Below are positions 1 through 6,487 of a stretch of DNA of 41,329 nucleotides, in pieces (positions within the stretch are counted from its first letter, which is position 1; each line of letters starts with the position of its first letter). Source of the stretch: Oscillospiraceae bacterium (GTDB lineage: Bacteria > Bacillota > Clostridia > Oscillospirales > CAG-272). Both the position numbers and the translations under genes were made by a program. The stretch is taken from NCBI GenBank assembly GCA_015063625.1, contig SVTT01000013.1, forward strand, positions 1-41,329, written 5' to 3'. A model generated the notes under the pieces. The model saw nothing but the letters and a program-made list of their open reading frames with translations. It was not told where the DNA came from and did no database searches.

Positions 1-183
1 GCCGTCGCCCACGGTCAAGCCATCGGGCAGTGCGGTGATCTGCGTACCGCTGAGATCGAGGCTGCCGCCCACGGTCAAGCCATCGGGCAGTGCGGTGATC
101 TGCGTGCCGCTGAGATCGAGGCTGCCGCCCACGGTCAAGCCATCGGGCAGTGCGGTGATCTGCGTGCCGCGGAGATAGAGGCC
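1..183. repeat. 60-bp tandem DNA repeat inside the LRR gene
   Basis: Three consecutive 60-bp units (1-60, 61-120, 121-180) differ by only a few bases and encode one 20-aa LRR unit each. The low divergence, even at synonymous positions, suggests recent expansion or ongoing gene conversion. The array probably continues to the left. Confidence 0.9.
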
Positions 184-234
184 GCCGCCTGTTTTCTTCA
201 TTTCCTCGTTCAATTGCTTTAATGTGTAATTCAT
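1..234 (-). CDS. Leucine-rich-repeat protein, N-terminal part (runs off the window)
   Basis: A minus-strand frame opens at an ATG at 232-234 behind an AGAAAGGA-type ribosome site and stays open to base 1, so the C-terminus lies outside the window. After a short N-terminus (MNYTLKQLNEEMKK) it consists of near-identical 20-residue repeats of the form LDLSGTQITALP followed by DGLTVGGS. This is a short LRR solenoid pattern. Such repeats are common in proteins of temperate phages and integrative elements of gut Clostridia; no enzymatic domain is visible. It lies downstream of the Cro-like gene on the same strand, so it is probably part of the element's early operon. Function unknown, perhaps a binding scaffold. 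Confidence 0.75.
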   Translation of the reverse strand, partial: MNYTLKQLNEEMKKTGGGLYLRGTQITALPDGLTVGGSLDLSGTQITALPDGLTVGGSLDLSGTQITALPDGLTVGDG

Positions 235-338
235 AGCGAATCCTTTCTTTTATCGGTAATACCAAGTGGAAAACGTAGCTTGTATGCATGCCATCAGCGT
301 ACAGATGATCAGAACCGAAATAAATTTTGTTTCCCCTC

Positions 339-572
339 TCACGCAAAAGTTTCCGTTTCGGGGACTTCGTTTACAAAAAAATAATCTCCGATTTCTGCCT
401 TCGCAATATTAAGAACTGTACAGATTCGTTCGATTTCACTCACTTTAAAATCCGCAAAACCGTTAATTCTTTTGCGCAAGCAAGGTCTTGAAATGCCAAC
501 TGCCCCAGAGAAACTGGTGAGAGTGTGTCCCTTCTCCGCAATCCTTCCCTTGAGTTTGCTAGTATTTGTCAT
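339..572 (-). CDS. Cro-like HTH protein (DUF739-like phage regulator)
   Basis: A 77-aa protein. I start it at the ATG at 570-572 because AAAGGAGGA lies just upstream; the frame is open further up to 617 without a ribosome site. The sequence KLKGRIAEKGHTLTSFSGAVGISRPCL contains a helix-turn-helix of the type found in phage DUF739/Cro-like repressors, and LSEIERIC-like spacing follows (VSEIERICTVLNI). It is transcribed divergently from the CI-like gene across an intergenic region holding two strong overlapping control regions. This is the arrangement of a lysis/lysogeny switch. The role as the Cro partner is inferred from position. Confidence 0.75.
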   Translation of the reverse strand: MTNTSKLKGRIAEKGHTLTSFSGAVGISRPCLRKRINGFADFKVSEIERICTVLNIAKAEIGDYFFVNEVPETETFA

Positions 573-616
573 ATAGGATCCTCCTTTCTTTGTGTACCCA
601 TTTTGGGGACAACTCA

Positions 617-645
617 ATCATACCATGCTGTTTCCGTTTTGTCAA
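617..645 (-). promoter_or_regulatory. Promoter of the Cro-like gene
   Basis: On the minus strand TTGACA (645-640) and TATGAT (622-617) are separated by 17 bases, with TG one base upstream of the -10 (extended -10). This is a near-consensus vegetative promoter reading toward the Cro-like gene. Confidence 0.8.
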
Positions 646-686
646 CACTTTTTTTCAAAATGATCAAAAAATGTTTCCGAAACGGA
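630..686. promoter_or_regulatory. Candidate CI/Cro operator region
   Basis: The heptamer GTTTCCG occurs at 630-636 and 673-679. The second copy continues into an imperfect inverted repeat, CCG-AAA-CGG (677-685). One copy lies in the spacer of the Cro promoter and the other abuts the -35 of the CI promoter, where a repressor could switch both. Repressor assignment is inference. Confidence 0.45.
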
Positions 687-715
687 TTGACACATTTCTT
701 TTTTTATGATAAAAT
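687..715 (+). promoter_or_regulatory. Promoter of the CI-like repressor gene
   Basis: TTGACA (687-692), a 17-base spacer and TAAAAT (710-715), with TG at 707-708 forming an extended -10. The predicted start lies near 722, about 20 bases before the repressor start codon. Confidence 0.8.
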
Positions 716-743
716 TGGCGTGAGGACAGGAGGAATCAAACTC

Positions 744-1112
744 ATGAACATATACGATAGAATAAAAACGTTGCGATTGGCGAGGGGGTTAAGCCAATAC
801 GAGCTTGCACAAAAAGTAGGATATGAAGGACGTTCTGCTATATCCAAGGTCGAGAGAGGCGAGCGCGATATCAGTCAATCTATGATCGTAAAATACGCAC
901 AAGCTCTCGGCGTGACACCTACATACCTGCTTTACGGAGACGAGAAAGAAAAACCATACGACATTGACGACGAGCTGACTGAATACTTGGAGTATTTGAA
1001 AAATCGTCCCGAGATGCGAATGTTGTTTTCCACGCTAAAAGGGGCAACCAAGGAGGATGTGGAGAGGGCAGTTAAGATCATCGAGGCTTTGCGCGGAGAT
1101 ACCAATGGATAA
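744..1112 (+). CDS. CI-like XRE-family repressor
   Basis: A 122-aa protein starting at the ATG at 744 behind ACAGGAGGA. The longer open frame upstream runs through the promoter and is not used. Residues 5-60 form an XRE helix-turn-helix (LRLARGLSQYELAQKVGYEG, then a recognition helix with SAISKVERGERD). The rest is a short acidic and helical tail without a peptidase domain, so it is not a LexA/CI-type self-cleaving repressor. It overlaps the following HELRH protein by 8 bases. In related elements such repressors are relieved by an ImmA-type protease, which fits this pair. Confidence 0.85.
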   Translation: MNIYDRIKTLRLARGLSQYELAQKVGYEGRSAISKVERGERDISQSMIVKYAQALGVTPTYLLYGDEKEKPYDIDDELTEYLEYLKNRPEMRMLFSTLKGATKEDVERAVKIIEALRGDTNG

Positions 1113-1353
1113 TGTGATCGTGCGCGTGATCGAGTTGCCCGACGCCATCCCTGCAGTAACTGTTCTTGACGAGGACGGGGATTATAACATTTATATCAAC
1201 GGGCGACTATCCAAGGACAATTACGAGGATGCTGTGCGACACGAGCTACGTCACATTAATCAAGAACATTTTTACCAAAAAAAGCCTGTCCGCGTATGCG
1301 AAGACGAGGCAAACGAAAGGTGCGAAAGACCATCGACAAAATTAAGCCGCTGA
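1105..1353 (+). CDS. Short ImmA/IrrE-like metalloprotease
   Basis: An 82-aa protein starting at the ATG at 1105 that overlaps the repressor stop codon, so the two are probably translationally coupled. Residues 46-50 are HELRH, the HExxH zinc motif in the form used by ImmA/IrrE peptidases. It is preceded by a compact beta region (DEDGDYNIYINGRLS) typical of short Firmicutes phage versions. In ICEBs1 and phage systems, ImmA cleaves the element repressor to trigger induction. By position the substrate here would be the CI-like protein encoded just upstream. The protein is much shorter than classic ImmA (about 150-170 aa), so a third zinc ligand is uncertain. Confidence 0.7.
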   Translation: MDNVIVRVIELPDAIPAVTVLDEDGDYNIYINGRLSKDNYEDAVRHELRHINQEHFYQKKPVRVCEDEANERCERPSTKLSR

Positions 1354-1375
1354 TCACCGATTGAAGGAGGACTTT

Positions 1376-1705
1376 ATGGACAACACACAAAAACAACAAT
1401 CCGCAAAAAAAGAGCTCACCCAAGATGAGATCGTCAACCTGATCTTTAAATGGGGAAAGATCGTACTGATCACCGGCGTGATCATCTTTCTGTTGGCGTG
1501 TACGATTCCCAGCAAAAAATATCACGGAGAAAGACTCAAATGCGGCAACGACGAGTATATAACAGTCGATACGACCACCTACGTACCCTTCGGAAGGATC
1601 CGAATCAACGGCAAAGACCGCAACGGAAGACCGTTTGTGGCAGAGTTTGATAAATCCGATGTACAGATCGAAGTCGGCAACAAGTGGGTGCCTCTCGGGA
1701 AGTGA
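1376..1705 (+). CDS. Small single-pass membrane protein of unknown function
   Basis: A 109-aa protein. I start it at the ATG at 1376, five bases after GAAGGAGG; an in-frame TTG upstream at 1361 overlaps that site and is less likely. The N-terminus is charged and glutamine-rich. Residues about 28-44 form one hydrophobic segment ending in LLAC, which resembles a lipobox but lies unusually far from the N-terminus. The remaining roughly 65 residues would be extracytoplasmic and contain several beta-type stretches (DEYITVDTTTYVPFG). It lies between the repressor/protease pair and the integrase. I do not recognise the family. Confidence 0.6.
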   Translation: MDNTQKQQSAKKELTQDEIVNLIFKWGKIVLITGVIIFLLACTIPSKKYHGERLKCGNDEYITVDTTTYVPFGRIRINGKDRNGRPFVAEFDKSDVQIEVGNKWVPLGK

Positions 1706-1750
1706 AAAGGAAGAACCCCGAAGAGGACCGAACGATCAAAGGAGAAATTC

Positions 1751-2827
1751 ATGGCTACCAGACGACAAAACGGCAGGTGGAGAGCACAGGTCTATGTAGG
1801 CACAGATGCCGACGGCAAGCGCAAATATCAGACCTTTGAGGCTGACACCAGGGATGAAGCCGATTACCTTGCTCTCACCTATAAGCTCGGGAAAGGGAAA
1901 TCGGTCCGAAACAACGCAATCACGCTGCGCATGGCTATGAAAGCGTGCATTGAGAGCAAAAAGGGCATCCTGTCGCCCACAACGATAAGATCCTATGAAT
2001 CTATAGAGTTAAACTTTGGAGATTACCTCGATACTCCTCTCCACCAAGTTGATAAGATCGGTCTGCAAACAGCTATCAATCGCTATATGTTCTCTTCAAA
2101 CAGCGGCAAGGGGGTTCGTTCGTCAAAATCAGTTAGGAATGCCTTCGGGTTTATTAGTTCTGTTTTGAAACAAAACGATATCAATATAGGAGATATCGCG
2201 CTCCCGCGAAAGCAGGATATCGAATACGCCACACCCTTTGACGCCGAGCTTGCAAATATATTTGAGGCGGTCCGAGGAACCAGCATAGAAATTCCCGTAC
2301 TCCTTGCTACCTTTTGTTCTCTTCGCAGGGGTGAAATATGTGGTCTGAGATTTTCCGATGTGGATTATGACCGAAAATTGATAAAGATTGAGCGAAGCCG
2401 TCTTCAAATGGGAGCGCTACAGGTTGTGAAAGAACCCAAAACGGCAAAATCAAAAAGAGTTGTCTTTGTGTCTGACTATATCCTTGATTTGATCCGATGC
2501 ATTCCGCATGCAAGCGAAAACGATTATATTTTCCCTCTCACTCCGGATGTCATCACCAAAAGATTTCTCTTAATATTGAGAAAGAACGGTTTGCCCGAAT
2601 GCCGCTTTCACGATCTCCGACATTCCTTTGCATCGGTTCTATATAGCCACGGCATTGATATATCCTACATTCAGTCGATCGGCGGCTGGTCAACGGATCG
2701 AGTTATGAAACGTGTCTATATCCAAACCTCGCAAGATGCTCTGAAAACCAAAAGCCTGGAGGCAAACAACGTATTCGAACGATTGATGCAACCAGATGCA
2801 ACCACAAAAAATAAAAAAGTCCAGTAA
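1751..2827 (+). CDS. int: Tyrosine-type site-specific integrase
   Basis: A 358-aa protein of typical phage/ICE integrase length. It has an N-terminal arm-binding AP2-like region (residues 1-50: NGRWRAQVYVGTDADGKRKY), a SAM-like core-binding domain (about 60-150) and a catalytic domain. The full catalytic set is visible: R192 in LRRGE, K230 in PKTAKS, H287/R290 in HDLRH, W313 in GGWS and the nucleophile Y323 in RVYIQT. It is preceded by AAAGGAG. It stops only 24 bases before a 28-nt tRNA 3' fragment, so the usual att site next to int is visible. It should catalyse integration and excision of the element to its left. Confidence 0.95.
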   Translation: MATRRQNGRWRAQVYVGTDADGKRKYQTFEADTRDEADYLALTYKLGKGKSVRNNAITLRMAMKACIESKKGILSPTTIRSYESIELNFGDYLDTPLHQVDKIGLQTAINRYMFSSNSGKGVRSSKSVRNAFGFISSVLKQNDINIGDIALPRKQDIEYATPFDAELANIFEAVRGTSIEIPVLLATFCSLRRGEICGLRFSDVDYDRKLIKIERSRLQMGALQVVKEPKTAKSKRVVFVSDYILDLIRCIPHASENDYIFPLTPDVITKRFLLILRKNGLPECRFHDLRHSFASVLYSHGIDISYIQSIGGWSTDRVMKRVYIQTSQDALKTKSLEANNVFERLMQPDATTKNKKVQ

Positions 2828-2851
2828 ATACGGGCTTTGGAAAAAAAGTCA

Positions 2852-2879
2852 ATGGGTCCGATTCCCGTCGCCTGCTCCA
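2852..2879 (+). other. tRNA 3'-end fragment = element attachment site (attR-like)
   Basis: The stretch folds exactly like the end of a tRNA. A T-stem ATGGG (2852-2856) pairs with CCCGT (2864-2868) around a 7-base loop TCCGATT. It is followed by a 7-base acceptor strand CGCCTGC (2869-2875), discriminator T and CCA (2877-2879). No matching 5' half (GCAGGCG) lies upstream. Discriminator T with CCA is usual for bacterial tRNA-Gly, so the target was probably a tRNA-Gly gene; the intact copy should lie at the far left end of the element. The exact crossover core cannot be fixed from one end. Confidence 0.75.
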
Positions 2880-2920
2880 AAGCAAAAGGGGTGCCATTTG
2901 GCACCCCTTTTGCTTTGGAG
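2875..2920. terminator. Perfect 21-bp hairpin starting in the tRNA CCA end
   Basis: Arms 2875-2895 and 2900-2920 are perfectly complementary around the loop ATTT. The right arm contains TTTT. It probably served as the terminator of the target tRNA gene. Its right half recurs at about 3361-3388, and a variant lies at about 3561-3590, inside the 202-bp repeat. Confidence 0.6.
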
Positions 2921-2921
2921 T

Positions 2922-3300
2922 GGGCGCCCTCGACGACCCGTCATGGTTACCGTTTGTTTGTTACGGGCTGTCGTGGGCGCCAGCCCCTACCATGTATGAT
3001 GTGGTCCGACAATGCCCGGATCAAGCCAAGTCTTCCTTTTGTTATAAAAAAGAAACCGTCGGTCGTTGGCGGTGGAAACAGGGCGCACGCGCACCCGATT
3101 TCCCACACCCCGCGGTACGTTCGGGCATGATCAAACCGCGGTAGGGGTCGGCGCCTTCGACGACCCGTTTGTGGGCGCCTTCGACGACCCGTCATGGGTG
3201 TCGTTTGCTTGTAACGGGCTGTCGTGGGCGCCAGCCCCTACCGGGTATGATGCAATTCCAACATTGGTCAATCGAACCAAGGGTCACGGCGATCACTCAC
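2922..3300. repeat. GTAG-foot hairpin repeats, cluster 1
   Basis: This stretch has no credible gene. It holds hairpin repeats of the family described in the findings: a CTG-type copy on the minus strand at 2964-2990, a TCG-type copy at 3141-3167 and a CTG-type copy at 3215-3241. Partial TCG copies lie at about 2922-2941 and 3171-3191. The linking DNA (about 3055-3140) is shared with the cluster at 35 kb. Confidence 0.85.
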
Positions 3301-3301
3301 A

Positions 3302-3676
3302 ATCGCCGCGAGCAAAAATATTCGCCAAAGGCGAAATTCCCATCCCAAAGGGTAAGGGTGCCATTTGGCACCCCTTTTGCTTTGGAGTGGGCGCGTGAGC
3401 GCCCGGTTTGCGCGCCGTATGCACAGTATCCCTTCGCTGACTTGTGTGCGCGCGAACGCGGGTCCGCATTTTGCGAGCAAGGGCGATGGGAGCTTGCTCA
3501 CGATCGCCGCGAGCAAAAATATTCGCCAAAGGCGAAATTCCCATCCCAAAGGATGAGGGGCGCCATATGGCCCCCCTTTTGCTTTGGAGTGGGCGCGTGA
3601 GCGCCCGGTTTGCGCGCCGTATGCACGGTGTCCTTCGCTGACTTGGCGCGCGCGAACGCGGGTCCGCATTTTGTGG
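3302..3676. repeat. 202-bp tandem duplication, non-coding
   Basis: Two copies, starting near 3302 and 3503 with a period of 201-202 bp, share long identical stretches including TTCGCC-AAA-GGCGAA and GGGCGC-GTGA-GCGCCC hairpins and TTTTGCTTTGGAGTGGGCG. Open frames here follow the repeat and are not genes. Confidence 0.85.
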
Positions 3677-3689
3677 GCAGATCGATGGA

Positions 3690-3724
3690 AAGCGGACGGC
3701 AAGGCGCTGCCTTCCCGTCCGCTT
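3690..3724 (-). terminator. Terminator-like hairpin after the MarR1/ABC operon
   Basis: Arms AAGCGGACGG (3690-3699) and CCGTCCGCTT (3715-3724), with further inner pairing, lie 10 bases past the last stop codon of the minus-strand operon. The T tract is short. Confidence 0.55.
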
Positions 3725-3734
3725 GATTACCGCA

Positions 3735-4514
3735 TCAAGACGACACACACCACAGCGTGGCATTGCCCTTCTTTCCGCAGGGCTTGATCACGCCCAGCGC
3801 CTCAAACACGGAGAGGGCGTGATAAAGATCGTACCCCCGCAAACGGGTCGCTTTTCCGAAATCCTTGGCAAGGAACGGCACACCGTCGGCAAGCGACTCG
3901 GGAAAGAGAGCGACATAATCCTCCCTGTCCTTTAGCACCACCGTGTCAAGCAACGCCATGGGCATCAGCTCATAGCGGTGCGAGCCTCGCTTTCCCCCTC
4001 TGCCCCAGCCGTCAAGCAGGCGGTATTCATCCGCCTCGATGATGGGGAGCAGCAGAGAAAACCGCGGATCTCCGAGATATGCCGTGAAGGGCTTCAGCTG
4101 TGCCAGCGCCGAAAGCGGCGTTTCACGCAAGGGGGAGCGTTTACGGCTTTTGACCTCGCCCGTGCTCGGGTCGATCCAGCTAATATACTTTACGGCAAGC
4201 AGGGGATGCACCACCGTGACGGGATGATCGGTCATGCCCATATAGAACTCGAGCTTCCGACGCATCGGGTAAAGATCGGCAGTCTGTATCTCAAAGATCT
4301 CGCCCGTCGGCGTTAGAATATCCGCCACAAATCGGGTCTTTTTTCCATCCCGTGTCAGCACATTTTGCTCATGGCAGGCAGGGTCATCCAGTATCCAGCG
4401 CTTGAGAAGCCCGTGCAGCCGCTTTTCGGCAAGCATGCCGATACCGTCCCGCACCTTTGTCCTTGAGAGCTCCTCAAAGGCAAGGCGCGCAAAGGAGATC
4501 TTGCCCCGTTCCAT
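3735..4514 (-). CDS. Uncharacterised EIQT-motif protein (possible PD-(D/E)XK-like fold)
   Basis: A 259-aa protein and the last gene of the MarR1/ABC operon. Its ATG shares one base with the stop codon of the ABC gene (TGATG), so translation is coupled. Residues 1-40 look helical. AD at 64-65 followed by EIQT at 75-78 and a basic RRK at 85-87 resembles the D...ExK/Q core of restriction-endonuclease-like folds. It then reads HPVTVVHPL...WIDPSTGEVKSRKRSPL. I recall an uncharacterised clostridial family with this EIQT pattern (I believe DUF8091), but cannot verify it here. No signal peptide or membrane segment is visible. A role in drug or peptide export is not apparent; nuclease activity is only a structural guess. 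Confidence 0.75.
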   Translation of the reverse strand: MERGKISFARLAFEELSRTKVRDGIGMLAEKRLHGLLKRWILDDPACHEQNVLTRDGKKTRFVADILTPTGEIFEIQTADLYPMRRKLEFYMGMTDHPVTVVHPLLAVKYISWIDPSTGEVKSRKRSPLRETPLSALAQLKPFTAYLGDPRFSLLLPIIEADEYRLLDGWGRGGKRGSHRYELMPMALLDTVVLKDREDYVALFPESLADGVPFLAKDFGKATRLRGYDLYHALSVFEALGVIKPCGKKGNATLWCVSS

Positions 4515-6487
4515 CAGGTGGCAAGCCCCGCAAACTGATTCTGATAAAGCTTGGCGTATTCCCCGTTCCTTGCCAGCAGCACCTCATGTGAGCCCGACTC
4601 GGCGATCACGCCGTCCTTGACCACCACAATGACATCAGCATCGCGAATGGTGGACAGACGGTGCGCGATGATCAGCGAGGTGCGGTTCTTCATCAGGGCA
4701 ACCATGGCGCGCTGGATCCGCATCTCGGTACGGGTATCGACCGAGGAGGTTGCCTCATCAAGAATAAGAATCTTCGGGTCGGCGAGCACGGCGCGGGCAA
4801 TGGCAAGCAGCTGACGCTGACCCTTCGAGAGGTTTTCGCCCCCCTCGGCAAGCACGGTGTCATAGCCCTCGGGCAGGCGCTCGATGAATTTTGCGGCGCC
4901 CGCGTGCGCTGCCGCCTCACGCATCTCCTCGTCGGTCGCATCGGGTCTGCCGTATTTGATATTCGCTCTGATGGTATCGCGGAAGAGCACGGTATCCTGC
5001 AACACGATGGCGATCGAGCGCCTCAGCGTTTGCTTGGGAAGCTCTCTGATATCCACACCGTCCACGGTGATACTACCCCCCACCGGCTCATAAAAGCGCG
5101 TGAGCAGATTGACCACGGTGGTCTTGCCCGAGCCGGTGGCGCCCACGATGGCAACCTTTTGCCCTGCCGCCACGCGAAGATCGAAGCCACGCAGCACGGG
5201 CTCGCCCTCCACATAGTGGAAGTGCACGTTGTTGAAGGAAATATTGCCCTCGATCTCATCGACCCCAAGCGGATGCGTGCCCTCGTCGATCTCATCGGCG
5301 CTGTCCATGATCTCGAAGATGCGTTCTGCACCCGCGAGTGCGGTCAGGATCGTGGAATACTGATTCGCGATCTGATTGATGGGATGAGTAAACTTCTTCG
5401 AATAGGAGAGCATGGACTGAATGTTGCCGATGCTGATGCTCCCTCCCCCGAAGAGGATGAGCGCACCGCCCGTGGCAGCGATCAGCACGTATTGCAGATT
5501 GCCGATAAAGTTCATCACAGGACCCATGACCGAGCCCCACACGCGTGCCTTGACGGCACAGTCACGCAGCTCGCCGCTGATCTCGGAGAAGGTATTGACG
5601 GCGTCGCCCTCCTTGCCATACGCCACCACCGTGGGATAGGAGGTCACCATCTCCTCCACCGTGCCGTTGAGTCCGCCGAGAAGGCGTTGCTGACGGATGA
5701 AATAGCGGCGCATGAACTTGCCGAGCTTTGCCGACACGAAAATCGAAAGAGGGATGGTCACCAGCGCCACAAGCGTCATGATGGGGCTTAAAAACAGCAT
5801 CATCACGAAAGCACCGACCAGTGTGATGACACCCGACACCAGCGCGGTGATGGATTGCGACACGGCGTTGGAAACATTTTCCACATCGTTGGTCATGCGG
5901 GACATGATATCGCCGTGCTTGTGCGTATCCGTATAGGAAATGGGCAATCGCGAGATCTTACGAAAAAGATCGTTGCGCATGGTATAAACCGTTCTCTGCG
6001 AGAGCTTGGCGGCAACAAGTCCTTGGAAAAAGCTGAGCACCGAGCTGCAAAGAAAGAGGATGCCCATGCCAAGAAGATAGGTATTAAGTCCTGCCGTTTC
6101 GCCCGACTTGCCCACGTATTCTCCACGCGTAAAATGAACATGGAAGGTGGTCTTTACGTCAATTTCCTCGAATACGGGGTTTCTTTTGTCATAATTATAA
6201 AGAATGTCACCCGTTGCCGCGTTGCGGTAAACAGGCTCGATGGCATCGATCGCCTTTCCCTGCAAAAGCGGACCGCACAGGTCAGCAACCGTGACAAACA
6301 GCATGATCAGCAGCAGAGAAAGCAGCACGTATCTGCTTCTTCCGATGTAGCGGAGCAGGCGCCCGACGGTTTTTTTCATATTTTTGGGCTTCTGCACATT
6401 GGCGCGGCTGCTCGGAGAGCCGCGCCCCGGGCGCATATCAAAGCTCGGCATGGGGGCGGCGCTTCTCTTTTGCACCTGATTATTCAT
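4514..6487 (-). CDS. Heterodimeric ABC exporter subunit, catalytic-Glu half (copy 1)
   Basis: A 657-aa full-length exporter half: a transmembrane domain (residues about 45-345) fused to an ATPase domain. I start it at the ATG at 6487, which overlaps the previous stop codon (ATGAATAA) behind GGGAGG; an upstream in-frame ATG at 6520 has no such site. Walker A GATGSGKT lies at 449-456, the degenerate signature LSKGQ at 553-557, Walker B ILILDE with catalytic E578, and switch H609. About 50 extra residues lie between the first two membrane helices. Together with the 601-aa partner (D for E, Q for H) it forms one consensus and one degenerate ATP site, as in BmrCD, LmrCD and TM287/288 multidrug exporters. 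Substrate unknown; the MarR gene suggests xenobiotic or antibiotic response. Confidence 0.9.
   Translation of the reverse strand: MNNQVQKRSAAPMPSFDMRPGRGSPSSRANVQKPKNMKKTVGRLLRYIGRSRYVLLSLLLIMLFVTVADLCGPLLQGKAIDAIEPVYRNAATGDILYNYDKRNPVFEEIDVKTTFHVHFTRGEYVGKSGETAGLNTYLLGMGILFLCSSVLSFFQGLVAAKLSQRTVYTMRNDLFRKISRLPISYTDTHKHGDIMSRMTNDVENVSNAVSQSITALVSGVITLVGAFVMMLFLSPIMTLVALVTIPLSIFVSAKLGKFMRRYFIRQQRLLGGLNGTVEEMVTSYPTVVAYGKEGDAVNTFSEISGELRDCAVKARVWGSVMGPVMNFIGNLQYVLIAATGGALILFGGGSISIGNIQSMLSYSKKFTHPINQIANQYSTILTALAGAERIFEIMDSADEIDEGTHPLGVDEIEGNISFNNVHFHYVEGEPVLRGFDLRVAAGQKVAIVGATGSGKTTVVNLLTRFYEPVGGSITVDGVDIRELPKQTLRRSIAIVLQDTVLFRDTIRANIKYGRPDATDEEMREAAAHAGAAKFIERLPEGYDTVLAEGGENLSKGQRQLLAIARAVLADPKILILDEATSSVDTRTEMRIQRAMVALMKNRTSLIIAHRLSTIRDADVIVVVKDGVIAESGSHEVLLARNGEYAKLYQNQFAGLAT

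Noticed and set aside
2804-2879. Complete tRNA gene downstream of int
   Set aside because: Only the T-arm, acceptor 3' strand and CCA are present; no 5' acceptor, D-arm or anticodon arm precedes them.
2837-3763. Open frames on both strands in 2.8-3.8 kb
   Set aside because: All are translations of the hairpin and 202-bp repeats, with no start signal or domain.
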